From: Skeletonema tropicum
Lineage: Eukaryota; Bacillariophyta; Thalassiosirophyceae; Thalassiosirales; Thalassiosiraceae
Reading direction: 5' to 3'
NCBI GenBank assembly: GCA_037178625.1
Contig: CM074135.1
Coordinates: 2,916,001 to 2,980,000, forward strand
Length of the DNA stretch: 64,000 nt
The first letter of the stretch is position 1. Every line of letters starts with the position of its first letter. A model generated the notes under the pieces. That model ran no database searches and was not told where the DNA came from. It was given only the letters and a program-made list of their open reading frames with translations. The position numbers and the translations under genes were made by a program. This document shows, one piece after another, positions 12,056 through 22,936 of this stretch.

Positions 12056-13153
12056 ATGTATAATTCCGGCTGTAGCCGAATGCTGGAGAACGATTTTGCA
12101 GAAAACAATCATGATGGCCGCTGTTTCCCCTACGTTTCCGCTAGTATTTCGATGTCAATAATACCACCTCCACATCGATACCATGGCGCAAAACTCTCAC
12201 AAAAAGAAATCCGACGCAGCATGGCTAAAACAATGAAAGAATTCGCACTATTTAGGGTGAGGAGGAGCTCCTTGCAAAGGAGACACAACATGGTACACAA
12301 TAGGTACACAATCTACAAAAAGATTCTTGAATGCCCAATCAGAGTAGAGAAACAGCTCAGCGCTGGTGGATCTACACTCGTATTTGTCAAACTACTGCCA
12401 TGTACTTGTGGCTATAATCACACTCTGCACGAACATCTGCTGCATTCAAGAGTGTGTCGTTTGATGAGTCGCTACAGCTCTAAAATGAATTGGCAGGCCG
12501 TGCTGGAATTGATACGAGTTCAAGAAGGTATATCTATGAGAGACTGCTTCAAGAAGCAGCTGGTAAAGAGTACGAAGCTTGGCGTCTGGGGTTGATCCAG
12601 GATCCAGGATGCATATATTGCCGGAACGACTGTGCCTCCACTTCACCGTGTGGGTTTTGAAAGTGCAAAAGCATTGGCAAATAACATCATGAAAGCTGTA
12701 GGGAACGCGCCTTTGAGATGTGGAACCAGCGATGAAATGAGCCAACAATTTGCTACCCAAGTGCAATCTCTGTTAGATAGCACTACCCATAAAGAAAGAA
12801 TGTCTTGACTTTCAACGCGGTGGAATGGGGGCCGCCATCGGTGCTACCTCTCTCTCTGTGTGTGTATGTTCCTGCTGCTGCGATGGGTAGACAAGTGGTT
12901 GAAGCTCCGACATTGGGACAAGTAACAAACGAAGTAAGAGACGAATTGGCAACAAAGCCGTCACCCAAGAAGAAAAGAAGAACTAATGTACCAAAAGTTA
13001 TTGATCCGGTATTGGAAAGTAGAAGAGAGGCTGCTGCACCTAACAATGCGTGAGAAGGGAGTTACACAAGAACAAATCATTGAAAATAGGATACGATGCC
13101 AAGTCTGCTTCACGCTGCTGGAGTTTCAGTATCAAAACGTGGGAAGTGTATAA
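12056..13153 (+). pseudogene. degraded coding region, family not recognised
   Basis: One frame runs from the ATG at 12056 to a TGA at 12806-12808, interrupted once by an in-frame TGA at 12593-12595. The segment after that stop still reads like protein (ESAKALANNIMKAVGNAPL). In the same area a second frame also looks protein-like (KEYEAWRLGLIQDPGCIYC), and further down two more short pieces do (EAPTLGQVTNEVRDELA, then MREKGVTQEQIIENRIRC at 13046-13153), each in a different frame. The simplest reading is one old gene broken by several indels. I could find no intron set that joins the pieces cleanly. I recognise no domain; the Cys-rich CIYCRNDC piece could be metal-binding. Confidence 0.3.
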
Positions 13154-13500
13154 AAGGCTCAAATTTGAATGGTTATCGACCACGAATTATACCACAATTA
13201 CGGTAAAAAACGAGATGAAAGTAAAAGTGATTATATAAAGCGAAGGTACGAAGAGTCAAAGGCAGGCAAATAGTGCATAATAAGCGAAGAAGGAGCAATT
13301 GCATCATCTTCCTCTCTTTTCGTAGGAGTATCGTAGATTCTGAGGCTCGCTTCGCTCGCCTTTCTTCCCCTCTTTCCCCCCGCTTTTTTCCTCTCTTTTC
13401 CCCCGACCCGAGCTCGGGCGTGCGTGCGTGAGGAGGAGAAAGTAGTGAGTACAGAATGCGGTGCATGGTGCATGCATCGATCAAGCAACTGAGAGTCGCT

Positions 13501-13563
13501 TGGTAGAAATGGTGAGTGAGAGTGAGTCTTGCAGCATTAAGGGGCAGTGGGGAGGGGTTTGAT
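13501..13563 (+). pseudogene. relic of the LRR-family C-terminal tail
   Basis: The DNA from 13501 (GTAGAAATGGTGAGTGAGAG) to the TGA near 13560 matches the last codons of LRR copy A (16918-16997), with the middle of the tail deleted. In both places GTGGGGAGGGG leads into TTGATC. It is the leftmost trace of the family in this window. It is short, so the match needs an alignment to be sure. Confidence 0.45.
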
Positions 13564-13792
13564 CTTTGTGGTGCCAAACCCAAATGTAATGTTAATGTGA
13601 CAAGTTAATCGACGAAATTGCAACGCAACTCCCAAACCCAAAGTTGCAACTCTAGGCACAACTCATAGTGTGGTACGAGCAAATTCTCAGACGCCTCGTA
13701 AGTGATACATATCGATGTAAAGACGCCCTCGTAAGTGATACATTTAAGTACCTACCCTGAAAAACAGAAAAATATTTTAAAATATTCATCTC

Positions 13793-13818
13793 ACCTTGAC
13801 CTTGACCTTGACCTTGAC
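13793..13818. repeat. hexanucleotide microsatellite (CTTGAC)n
   Basis: Four tandem copies of a 6-bp unit (ACCTTG) lie in the upstream region of the MYND gene. The rest of 13154-13989 is pyrimidine/purine-skewed, low-complexity DNA without a supported gene, apart from the tail relic at 13501. Confidence 0.7.
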
Positions 13819-13989
13819 ACCGACGCTGCCCTCGCTCGATAGGCCGAACCGAGTATGCAGATGCAGACCTCTACTGCAACATCATAACTAACTCCCTCTG
13901 TCTTGGTTCCGTACAAATCGGACAAGAACAAGAACGTGAACAGAGAACGAGCAGATAATTTTTTGACGTTACAGCTCACAGCTTCTAGC

Positions 13990-14733
13990 ATGGGGAGGAA
14001 GCGCAATCAAGGCAAGGCCAGGAAGGCAGCCAAAGAGCAACAGCAATCACTTGATATGTATTTGATGCAAAAGATGCGGGCCGATGGTACACTATGCACG
14101 CATGGTTTCGATCGTCGTCTTCGTTCTTCCGAAGATTTTTGCTTTAAATTCGTGGACGCATTTAGGCAATCATTTTATGAAGCTGCCGGAGGCGCCGGTC
14201 GTCTCATTGCGGATTGCCTCTTGGATGCTAGAGAAGCTACGAAGGATAAATTTGCCATTGTGTGGGATGATTGTGCCAACATGGAATTCACGATGTCAAT
14301 CTTTTTGTGTAATGGAACGCAACACATTCTGGACAATTAATATGACACTGCCCGCGAGGTTGCTGCTTTTGCGAGGTATCTCCAGCACCACATCGCTGTT
14401 GAGTTGAAACAATCTCAAGCTCTACATCACAAAGTTCTAGACGCGTATAAAGCCGACGTCCACACACTCGTAAAGTTCTTCAGGAAGCGTATTCCCTGCT
14501 CCGGCTTGGATGAGAAGTACGAAGAAGTGAAGGATATCACAAAGATGAGTGTGTGCTACAACCCTCAATGTATCAATCTTGATGGGAAGGTAGAACGCAG
14601 CAACACAGTGTGTTGCAGTCGATGCCGATGTGTAACACATTGTTCCCGTGAGTGCCAAAAATCGCACTGGAAAACACACAAGCCTCAATGCGAGAGGAAC
14701 GCTGCATTAAAGACTGAATTCGAAGCCAAATAG
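13990..14733 (+). pseudogene. MYND-finger protein with in-frame stop
   Basis: The start is set at the ATG at 13990 (MGRKRNQGKARKAAKEQQQ), which matches the usual beginning of this diatom family as I know it. The frame stays open across 13990-14733 except for one TAA at 14338-14340. Before the stop the sequence reads FLCNGTQHILDN and after it YDTAREVAAFARYLQHHIAV; family members normally have a Lys (or Gly-Lys) at that point, so a single AAA-to-TAA change would explain it. Downstream are IPCSGLDEKYEEV and a MYND zinc finger (CYNPQC...CCSRCRCVTHCSREC...HWKTHKPQC) with the expected Cys/His ligands. MYND fingers bind short Pro-rich peptides. The product is either a truncated 116-aa protein without the finger, or the gene is dead. 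Confidence 0.75.
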
Positions 14734-15725
14734 CAGAATAATATTTTAGCATCGCATCGAGGGTAGGTAATTTCTGATAGGATGCTCTTCTCTTCACATT
14801 CACATGACTTATCAATAGGATTATTTCGTAGATGCATTCAATACTCTGGAAATGTTGTACAAGCCTAAGTCCACCCATTTCGCCCCAGAGAGATCACTCT
14901 CTGGCTACAACGTACCTTAAAAAGAATCCAACAATCAGGCTAAATAATAAATCTGCCTTTCATGATTGGAGCAGAATTCTTTTTCACAGAGTTGGGTGAT
15001 GTACTAGTTCCAGTACCATTACCATCCGCACGAGCAAACCTTATTGAAGAGGCAACCAATTTCCCTTTCACACAATGCCGGATCGGAGCATATTGAAGAG
15101 ATTAGCCGTCGGATGACTGCTCAGCACTAGAGCATTGGGTTGTTGCGCGTAAAACCTCTCTCTCTCTCTATCTCTCTAAATCTAACTCTAACTCTAAGTA
15201 ACTCTAACCAATGCCGAAACCCCACCAATGCGAAGAGTGCATTCAATAGTACGTAGCAAGTAGCCAGTAGGCAGTATTTTGACGATGTTCAATAAAATTG
15301 TTGGGTAACCACTATCCTATCTTTGAGATTAGTAGCAGTGTATCTACAAATACCGAAGCTGAAGCTGAAGCTTAAGTATTTCAACCAAAGTGAAGTTGTA
15401 CCTCTAGAGGCCCTTGTAAGTAGGTCGCCTCGACATACAGTCGAATATTATTTTGGACAACCACAAAGATGGCGGGGCAAAACTAGGACAAAGTATGTCC
15501 GCTCCTCTTTCTTCGGAATTGATCGACTTCTATTCTCGGAAATACAGAGAAGTGGGACCAGTCGACAGTCGAGACGAACGCGGACCCCGAGCCCGCCAAA
15601 AGAAGGCTCCTTCTAAAGGCAATGATGATGATGTATGTAACTAACATCCTGCCACCCAACATCATTGTTGCGAATATCAGCTGCAGAATCAGAGTCAATA
15701 GTGACGGCTAAGGCAATCCTTGAAG
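14734..15725. other. intergenic, low-complexity patches
   Basis: I support no gene. A (CT)n stretch followed by a CTAACT-rich run lies at about 15158-15210. Short open frames at 15323-15644 have no recognisable content. Confidence 0.45.
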
Positions 15726-16970
15726 ATGGAAGCTACAATGTGGCAGATTGAGTGGCAGAGGGTCAGGGAAAATCATCCTCATACAGAATTGTTGTCGGGT
15801 TGTGGCGGAGATGATCACATCAATGATATGTCAGATGTCAACTGGGAGGAACTCGGTCGTGACATATCAAATAACACCCACTTAATCACTGTTCATTATC
15901 ACGCAGGCGCCCTCAACGATCATAAGATGTCATATTTCTTTCGAGGATTGACAGGGAGCAATTCTATGGAAGAGGTGTTGCTGCCTGGAAATGGAATAAG
16001 CGCAGTAGGAGTTCGGAGCATGGTGCCATTCTTACACAATTCAAGCAATCTCATGTATTTGTATCTCCAGGACAACAACATTCAATCAGAGGGATTCAAT
16101 ATGCTGTTGAGTGCATTGAGTGACAGTCCAATTAAAGAGCTAAGTTGCGAAAGATGTGGCATTGAATCGATTGAGATTGACAGCGACTGCTACCCCAAAC
16201 ATTTGAAGGAGTTGTATTTAGAAGACAACAAAATCAACGCTGATGGATGCCGTGGATTAGCCAAATTGCTTCGGGGGGGAGGCACTGTACTGAGTGATCT
16301 ATTCCTTTACAACAATGAAATTGATGACGACGGCGTTGCTGTTTTGGTCGATGCCCTACGAAAGAATACGTTACTGAAGACTTTGAATTTGCAGGGTAAT
16401 TATAGCATATCAAAACAAGGACGTATAATGTTGCTGAAGCTAGTGAATGACGTATCAAGCATCGAAGCGACTTTGCAATCCAACCATACCTTGAAATTTA
16501 TTCATGCTGACTTCTTAACTGGAGAATTAACTCTTCTCAAAGAGGCCACAAGCATTAACAGAGACGAATCCTACTCAGAAGCAGCAGCTGGCAAAGAGAA
16601 GGTGATTCAAACACAACTACATAGCGCGACGAAAGCAACACTGGCAGAACTGCAGGACACCAACCATTCTTCGTACAGCGAGATCCAACCTATTCACTTG
16701 CCAGAAGTGCTCTCATTGGTTGGCCGACATCATGATCAGGGAGAGCTGTATGTGGCATTGAAATCGTCGATAGCAGGAGTGATCTCTACGGTTAATAGGA
16801 AGCAGTGTCTAGAACAACAATGGAGATATCACAATTCCATAGTAGCTGAGCATAAAGCAGCGATGGAGGCAATAGAAGCTGAACTTGCATCGATAAATGC
16901 AGCAGAGGGTCATGCAGTAGATGTGGGGAGTGAGAGCGAGTCTCGCAGCAACAAGAGGCGCCGAACGTAG
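15726..16970 (+). CDS. RNI-type LRR family, copy A (414 aa)
   Basis: The ATG is at 15726; the upstream in-frame TTG is not used. Architecture shared by the family: an ELGRDISNNTHL cap at about 40-55; seven or eight ribonuclease-inhibitor-like LRRs to about residue 265, including a CxxCG-containing unit (LSCERCGIESIEID) that replaces the normal strand-turn; a conserved link (SYSEIQPIHLPEVLSLVGRHH, then SSIAGVISTVNRKQC); a coiled coil (EHKAAMEAIEAELASI); and a basic tail (NKRRRT). There is no signal peptide, so it is cytosolic or, given the basic tail, perhaps nuclear. Specific to A: it lacks the acidic 20-residue N-terminus of its relatives, and its Trp-rich tail is cut off by a TGG-to-TAG change (the codons after the stop still read WQGLWGGA). 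LRRs of this type bind proteins; the partner is unknown. Confidence 0.9.
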   Translation: MEATMWQIEWQRVRENHPHTELLSGCGGDDHINDMSDVNWEELGRDISNNTHLITVHYHAGALNDHKMSYFFRGLTGSNSMEEVLLPGNGISAVGVRSMVPFLHNSSNLMYLYLQDNNIQSEGFNMLLSALSDSPIKELSCERCGIESIEIDSDCYPKHLKELYLEDNKINADGCRGLAKLLRGGGTVLSDLFLYNNEIDDDGVAVLVDALRKNTLLKTLNLQGNYSISKQGRIMLLKLVNDVSSIEATLQSNHTLKFIHADFLTGELTLLKEATSINRDESYSEAAAGKEKVIQTQLHSATKATLAELQDTNHSSYSEIQPIHLPEVLSLVGRHHDQGELYVALKSSIAGVISTVNRKQCLEQQWRYHNSIVAEHKAAMEAIEAELASINAAEGHAVDVGSESESRSNKRRRT

Positions 16971-17050
16971 TGGCAGGGGCTGTGGGGAGGGGCTTGATCA
17001 TCAATGGTTTCACTTTGTGTGGTTTATTCCATAAAAAAGAAGAATTTTAA

Positions 17051-18887
17051 TTACCAGTTAATCAAAGTAGTTGGCGTCGAAACGAACATTGCACCAAATC
17101 CCAACCATGCAACTGCAAGGTTCACAAACTTTTTGGGGCTTCCAATCTTCCCTTTACCCAGCTCATTCTCAATCAATGGTGGTAATACAAATGTTAGCGG
17201 GCGGGCAGCCAAACAATCCACCCATGATACTTGCCACCTTGTCAAGATCATCCATGGCTAGAACGGCAAAATTGAAAGTGATACTACCACCATTGAAGAG
17301 ATGACATTCCGTGTTCCGTCGGATATCTCACTGTAGCTCCCCTTCAACATTTTGGATGCACTGCGTTTCACATCACTTCACGTTGTTTTAGGCATCATCT
17401 TCTGTACGGAAGCACACACAATCTCCAACGAAGGAAAATCTGAAGAGGAAATGTAAATACGACTGCCAAGCTGTATTCCAGCTGTATCAAAGTGGCCAGC
17501 AATCCCTGCGGCAAATTCGTCGTCATGACTGTGCGTACGCTATCTCCAATTGCAATTGCCATCTAGAACGAGACAATCCCAACGATGACTTTGCGATACA
17601 TGGATGAGAAGTTTTGCTTGTCTTCGGGAGTGTTCACGGCTTCAATCAATGGGACCAATAATGTAATTGATCCTTCAAACCACAACACACTTGCTCCTAG
17701 AAAGATAAATCAACAATGTAGATAGAATGCATGTAAAGATTTAGCACGATACCATCTCTTCAAGAAATGAGGTTGACTCATCTCCAGCAACATTACTCTC
17801 CTTTCCCATTTGTCGCACGGCCAACCCCAAACACGATGCTAGACAAAAGAGAATCAACACATTTGCCATTAAATTCGTCACAGTCAATCGTCGAATGTCT
17901 CTAAAATACAACTCAGCGGTATCTGAATAATCATAAGAAGTAACCACACAGTGGTGGGTATATATCGACATTGCATAGAAGCAACGCCGACATTCGTAAA
18001 TTCTGTGGGACGAATATGATAGGTAAGACAAACTCCACTGTGCATCAGGGTGATTCCAATCTGAACGAGAAGCTGTCCTCGCTTTCCCCATGCACGAGAT
18101 ATGCCAATTCTGGATAGGAAAGTGCAATTCTTTGACGTCGCTGTTGCTGTTCTTTCGGCTTTTCTTGTCGACGCAACATCTCCACCTTCCAACATTCCAA
18201 CAAGCAACCACTACTCCACAAAAACATTACAGTCGATAAAAACATCAATGGTATGGCAACAAGATATCCTGCCCCTGCAAATCCATGTGGTAAGTAGAGA
18301 ATGGCTGGCCCAACCATTCCCTTGATAATTCCAAGTGCAGCTGAGGAGAGTGTCCCACCGAGTCCGTGAGCGTGTGGATCTTCATCTATGATGATGTGGG
18401 CGCCTGCTCCTCTCCTCATCCTCAAATTCTTCTAAAATGGGCAGTCTTGTCAAGAGCAATCCAACCGTAGACGATGATGACTCTTGCTCATTACATGACA
18501 GCAATACTCGCTTCTCATCAATCGTGCCAGCAAATACATCATCATCGGCTTCTTCTTCTTCATGCGGTGTCCCCAACGAAGCACACTAATCCTCATCACC
18601 TCAAACCCAATACTAAACGATTTCACCCGTCCATAACTTTTCTTCAATTTCAATGACGACTCGTTCAATGTATCCAATGCATATTCTGGTACACGTAGAC
18701 GTATTTGAGGACGGCGTGGGCGTTGAACGAGAGAGAGACCGAATTCTTTTGCGAGTGTGGCGAGGCGGGCTGGAGTCTTCGGCCGGCTGTGTAGGTTTGG
18801 AGTAGTGAGCTGTAGGTGTAGGTGGTGGTTGGTGTCACCGGCTGCGGATGATTCACTGCTGTGTCGATCGTTGGGATTGTCCATCAT
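17051..18887 (-). pseudogene. amino-acid/auxin permease (AAAP) family, decayed
   Basis: Reading from 18887 (MDNPNDRHSSES), the AAAP signature appears in pieces across several frames. The first transmembrane segments are at about 18350-18200 (GIIKGMVGPAILYLPHGF). LSYPELAYLVHG follows, then after a frameshift near 18050 LLVQIGITLMHSGVCLTY, then after another FRDIRRLTVTNLMANVLIL. The stretch ASVLWFEGSITLLVPLIEAV with YRKVIVGIV at about 17700-17575 is next, interrupted by a TAG, and then the end (VNLAVAWLGFGAMF) at 17051. Frameshifts also occur near 18580 and 18425 in the acidic N-terminal region. At least four disruptions make a functional transporter very unlikely. An intact relative would be an 11-TM proton-coupled amino-acid carrier. 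It lies tail-to-tail with LRR copy A. Confidence 0.8.
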
Positions 18888-19563
18888 GTGTATAATGTTG
18901 AACTCTGAAGACACAGTGTGAGCAGACCACAGATAACGAAAGATGTGTGTAGTTGTCTACAATCTCTTATAAAGAATTGAATTTGCTTGATGGGAAGCCT
19001 TCCACCTTTCCTATCCCGGGATAAATGAAGCTTGTGTTTGATATATAATATGAGGGGCGTTCCAACTACGACGTTGTTTGGTTCTTTTGTACCCTCATTC
19101 CATCGATTCTGTAGTGTGCTTGTAGCTTGTATGTAGCGGGAAGCTTCTTTCCCGGTTCCCGGTGAGGGTGGATGCGGAGTTGACATTATGTCGCAGTATC
19201 TTTTGATTTCCCATTGCCTTTCTCAAAATGAAGACACTATGCACTCGGCCAATAGTGTACAAAACCCTATGCCAACCATTAAGACGGCCATATCTCCAAA
19301 AGCATGATAGTCACAACAGCGGACGAATATGTGGCATAATCGCAAGAGGACGTAGAATAAGATTTCGGTGCGATCGATGTGCTGACTAGCTCATTCGAGC
19401 GTGAAAAGATGAATTTCCAGGATCTGAGAGGTGTAAATTTGCAGATGCTATCATTCAGCCAGCTCAATTGTGGCAGCAGATGCTCAGAGCAATGGAACGT
19501 CAGGAACTTCTTATGCTTGCTTATGCTCATGTGCCCGTGCCACCTGCTCTCAGACTCTCATAA
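18888..19563. other. intergenic, no gene supported
   Basis: Between the dead permease and LRR copy B. I see no recognisable gene, RNA or repeat. Confidence 0.4.
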
Positions 19564-20865
19564 TCAAGCCCCTCCCCCTCCCCAAAGCCCCCACCACCAC
19601 GTTCGGCGTCTCTTGTTGCTACGAGGCTCATTCCTGACATCTACTACGCGACCCTCTGCCGCTTCGATTGTCGCAATTTCAGCTTCTATTACCTCCACTT
19701 TGTCTCTGTGCTCAGCTATCATTGCATTGTGGTAATTCCTTTGTTGTTCTAGACACTGCTTCCTATTTATTGTAGATATAACTCCTGCTATGGATGATTT
19801 CAATGCCACGTATAGCTCTCCCTGATCATGATTCTTACCTACCAACGAGAGCACTTCGGGCAAGTGGAGAGGGTTAATCTCGCTGTACATAGAATGACCT
19901 ACTCTCTGTAGTTCTGCCAACTCTGCTCTTTTCCTGTGATGTAGCTGCAATTTGATCACCTTTGCCCTAGCAGCTGCTGCTGGGCTGCGGTTGCCTTCCT
20001 CTCGGTTGATCTGCATAGCCATATTGAGATGTTCGTCCGTAAGTGTATCCAATGAGTCCACAAAGAGATAACTCAAGGTATGGTTGGATTGCAGAGTTGC
20101 TTTGATGCTAGAGATGTTATTCACGAGCTCCAACAACATGCACTGTCCTTGTTTTGATATACCATTATTCCTATCAAGATTCAGCACAAACAAAGATGTG
20201 TTCTTTTGAAGGGCGTCAACTAAAATGCCCACTCCTTCATCGTCAATTTTATTGTTAGCGAGATATAGATCAGTTAGCGCAGAATTTTCACCCTGCAGTA
20301 GTTTTGCCAGTCCACGGCATCCATCACTGTTGATTTTGTTGCATTCCAAATTTAGCTCCTGTAAATGCTTGGGGATATGCTCATCGTCAATTTCAATCGA
20401 TTCGATGCCACAACCCTCACAACGCAACTCTTTAATTGGGCTATTTCGTAACGCCCTCAGCAGCATATTAAATCCTTCTGATTGTAAATCATTATTATCG
20501 AGATCCAAAAACATGAGATTGCTAGCATTTTGTAAGAATGGCACCAAACTCCGCACTGCTGCCACGCTTAACTGATTGTCGTGAAGATGCAATTTTTCTA
20601 TTGAGTTGCTCCCTGTCAGTCCCCGGAAGAAAAGCGTCATCTTGTAATCATTGAGTGCGTTATCGTAAAGAACTACTTCTGTCAAGTGGGTGTTGTTTGA
20701 TATATCGCGACCAAGCTCCTCCCAATCCTCGTCGGTCATATTTTGGACGTAATTATCATAGCCGTGTAGATCTAACTCCGTCGCATAAGGATCATTTTCC
20801 TGGATCATCTGCCATTCGGCGAGCCACTCTTGGTCCTCGTTGGGATTACTGTCGTTACCGTCCAT
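19564..20865 (-). CDS. RNI-type LRR family, copy B (433 aa)
   Basis: ATG at 20865 (MDGNDSNPNEDQEWLAEWQ). B carries the full acidic N-terminus, the complete LRR block, and the complete C-terminus ending TWWWGLWGGGGA, so I use it as the reference for an undamaged member. Its CxxCG unit reads LRCEGCGIESIEID. The stop is followed on the minus strand by a GC-rich flank. Upstream, 91 bp from the start, is palindromic element 2 (20956-21007), related to the element in front of the unknown gene at 10408-11829. The twelve bases before the start (CCAGCAGAATGG with the ATG) are shared with copies D and E, suggesting that the 5' leader was duplicated with the gene. Confidence 0.92.
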   Translation of the reverse strand: MDGNDSNPNEDQEWLAEWQMIQENDPYATELDLHGYDNYVQNMTDEDWEELGRDISNNTHLTEVVLYDNALNDYKMTLFFRGLTGSNSIEKLHLHDNQLSVAAVRSLVPFLQNASNLMFLDLDNNDLQSEGFNMLLRALRNSPIKELRCEGCGIESIEIDDEHIPKHLQELNLECNKINSDGCRGLAKLLQGENSALTDLYLANNKIDDEGVGILVDALQKNTSLFVLNLDRNNGISKQGQCMLLELVNNISSIKATLQSNHTLSYLFVDSLDTLTDEHLNMAMQINREEGNRSPAAAARAKVIKLQLHHRKRAELAELQRVGHSMYSEINPLHLPEVLSLVGKNHDQGELYVALKSSIAGVISTINRKQCLEQQRNYHNAMIAEHRDKVEVIEAEIATIEAAEGRVVDVRNEPRSNKRRRTWWWGLWGGGGA

Positions 20866-20955
20866 TCTGCTGGCCCGCTACTGTAGTGTAGGTGTGTAGT
20901 TCTTTTCACGCATCATGTTATCGTGGTAGGAGTAGATCTCGTGGTTGTCGATGAT

Positions 20956-21007
20956 TTAGCGGTCGGTGGCAAGTTCTGTTCGAACAAAAGATGCTGCCGA
21001 CCGCTAA
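20956..21007. repeat. palindromic element 2
   Basis: TTAGCGGTCGGTGGCA at 20956-20971 pairs with TGCTGCCGACCGCTAA at 20992-21007 with two mismatches. The preceding GTTGTCGATGAT is shared with element 1 (11892-11955) in opposite orientation. It sits in the divergent region between LRR copy B (minus) and copy C (plus). I see nothing else in 20866-21400. Confidence 0.7.
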
Positions 21008-21400
21008 CGAAATCTTTGCCTTGCTCACACATTAGCCTGCATCTTGTAAATGTCTAATGCTGGCTATTTTCTCGAAGGCAGCATGAATATTATGGATCAT
21101 CGTCTCTATCCACAGTAATTATCTGCGAGTTGGGCGAGACTGCACGACGGGAAAATCGTAATTATCGGGCTGCATCTGGAATCATTGATCTAGCATCGAT
21201 AGAATTTCAATTATATGGACTGCTCAACTAACTGCAGTGTCTGTTTATTCTTAAGAAACATCTGCTATTGAAGCCTTTGTAGGCCGAGGGCAGAGCAGCA
21301 TTTCTGTCTGTTGATAGGCCTGTTATAGGCAAGATACAAATAGTTTTACAAGACACAACATTATCTCTTCTAATACAGCAGCGTTGAAAAGTCTAGAGCA

Positions 21401-22702
21401 ATGGACAACGACGATGAAGATAACAACAGCTCCGTAGCTTCTCTAAACGAGGCCGAGGTGTGGCTGGCCAAATGGTTGGCCGTCTTGCAGAGTATCAGGG
21501 AAAATGATCCAGATACGACGTCATTATTGGAGAATGGAGATTATAGACACATGATAAACATGACCGACGAGGAATGGGTGCAGCTTGGTCGAGATATATC
21601 GAGCAACACCCACTTGGAAACTATCAGTCTTTACGATGGCATCCTCGACGATCATCAGTTATCGCTATTGTTCAGGGGGTTGACTAGGAGCAGTTCCATA
21701 AATTACATGCGCATAAATAATAATGGGTTGAGCGCAGCAGGAGTCGGGAGTATCATGCCATTTCTACAACATGCAGATTCTCTACTAGAGTTGAACATCA
21801 GTTGTAACAATATTCAATCGGAAGGGTTCAACTCATTGGTGCGAGCGTTGACTGAAAGTTCCGTCGATACGCTGTATTGCAATGATTGCGGCATCCACTC
21901 GATTGAGATTGATAGCTATTGCTTCCCCAAACACCTGACAGTATTAAATTTATGCAATAACATGATCAACTACGATGGATGCCGTGGACTAGCAAAATTG
22001 CTGAAGGGGAGAGATTCTACGTTGAGGCATCTATATCTCCTTAGCAACAAAATTGATGACGAAGGAGTGGGAGCACTTGCTGACGCCCTTCAAAACAATA
22101 CATCACTGTTGACTCTAGACTTAAGGAAAAATCATGACATATCAAAGCAGGGACAAATTGTGCTGTTGAAGCTAGTGAATGACATCTCTAGCATCAAAGC
22201 AACATTGCAATCAAATCACACCTTGAAAATTCTCACTCTACAGCCAGTGGATGCAGCAATTCGGAGGAATATCAATATGGCAACAAGCATCAAAAATGAT
22301 AAAAAGAACCCAGATGCAGCTCGAAGAATGAAGATGATTCAGACACAGCTACAAAGTGAAAGAAGAGAGGAGTTGGCGCATTTGCAGGGAGTAATCCATT
22401 CATTGTACAGTGAGATCAACCCTCTCCATCTTCCAGAGGTACTTGCATTGGTGGGACAGCAACATGGTCAGGCAGAACTGTATGTGGCGTTGAAATCATC
22501 GATAGCAGGAGTGATATCTACAGTGAACAGGAAGCAGTGTCTACTACAGCAAAGGGTGTATTATAGTGCCAAAATAGATGCCATAGACGCTGAAATTGCC
22601 ACAATTGAAGGGGCAGAGGCAAGTGTGGAAGATATCAGGAATGAGTCTCGCAGCAACAAAAGACGCCGAAAGTGGTGGTGGGGACTGTGGGGAAGTGCTT
22701 AA
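21401..22702 (+). CDS. RNI-type LRR family, copy C (433 aa)
   Basis: ATG at 21401 (MDNDDEDNNSSVASLNEAEV). C is the most diverged of the left-hand copies in the LRR surface: its Cys unit is LYCNDCGIHSIEIDS and its first LRRs read HLETISLYDGILDDHQ. The coiled coil is about eight residues shorter than in B. It ends in an intact NKRRRKWWWGLWGSA tail. The segment EGAEASVEDIRNESRS before the tail is almost the same in copy D and in the plus-strand tail fragments at 33.6, 36.4 and 39.5 kb, so C, D and these fragments form one subgroup. B and C are divergently transcribed from a 535-bp spacer. Confidence 0.92.
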   Translation: MDNDDEDNNSSVASLNEAEVWLAKWLAVLQSIRENDPDTTSLLENGDYRHMINMTDEEWVQLGRDISSNTHLETISLYDGILDDHQLSLLFRGLTRSSSINYMRINNNGLSAAGVGSIMPFLQHADSLLELNISCNNIQSEGFNSLVRALTESSVDTLYCNDCGIHSIEIDSYCFPKHLTVLNLCNNMINYDGCRGLAKLLKGRDSTLRHLYLLSNKIDDEGVGALADALQNNTSLLTLDLRKNHDISKQGQIVLLKLVNDISSIKATLQSNHTLKILTLQPVDAAIRRNINMATSIKNDKKNPDAARRMKMIQTQLQSERREELAHLQGVIHSLYSEINPLHLPEVLALVGQQHGQAELYVALKSSIAGVISTVNRKQCLLQQRVYYSAKIDAIDAEIATIEGAEASVEDIRNESRSNKRRRKWWWGLWGSA

Positions 22703-22936
22703 TGAATTTCACTTCGTCTGTGATATAATTAGTAATACTAAATTTTCTAGCTAATACTGATATCGTTCGTTGGCCACAGTCAGATAAGTTTCTGGCAGCT
22801 GATAACCAAAGAGCCCAGATCTGAGACTGAGAAGTAGAAGAGGATAGAGAATCGCAAAGCCAAAAGCTATTGTAAATCATGAGGAGGAATATTTGGTTAT
22901 GCAAACGCTATCGATGAGCTAATTCTCCCGCTCACA
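22703..22936. repeat. shared LRR 3' flank, copy 1
   Basis: The sequence after copy C (ATTTCACTTCGTCTGTGA..., then ATCGTTCGTTGGCCACAGTC at about 22760) recurs after the tail fragments ending at 33860, 36596 and 39677. It also recurs inverted after copy D (about 25330-25546). It ends in GATCGATGAGCT/CCGCTCAC-like sequence, directly against the stop of the next minus-strand copy. Confidence 0.8.

Noticed and set aside
12805..13053. Separate 82-aa gene
   Set aside because: It begins with TTG, overlaps the end of the preceding frame and looks like part of a broken longer gene.
14338..14340. Alternative genetic code or selenocysteine-type readthrough explaining in-frame stops
   Set aside because: Stops terminate all other clear genes normally, and the interrupted genes use TAA, TGA and TAG at unrelated positions. 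Ordinary mutation is simpler.
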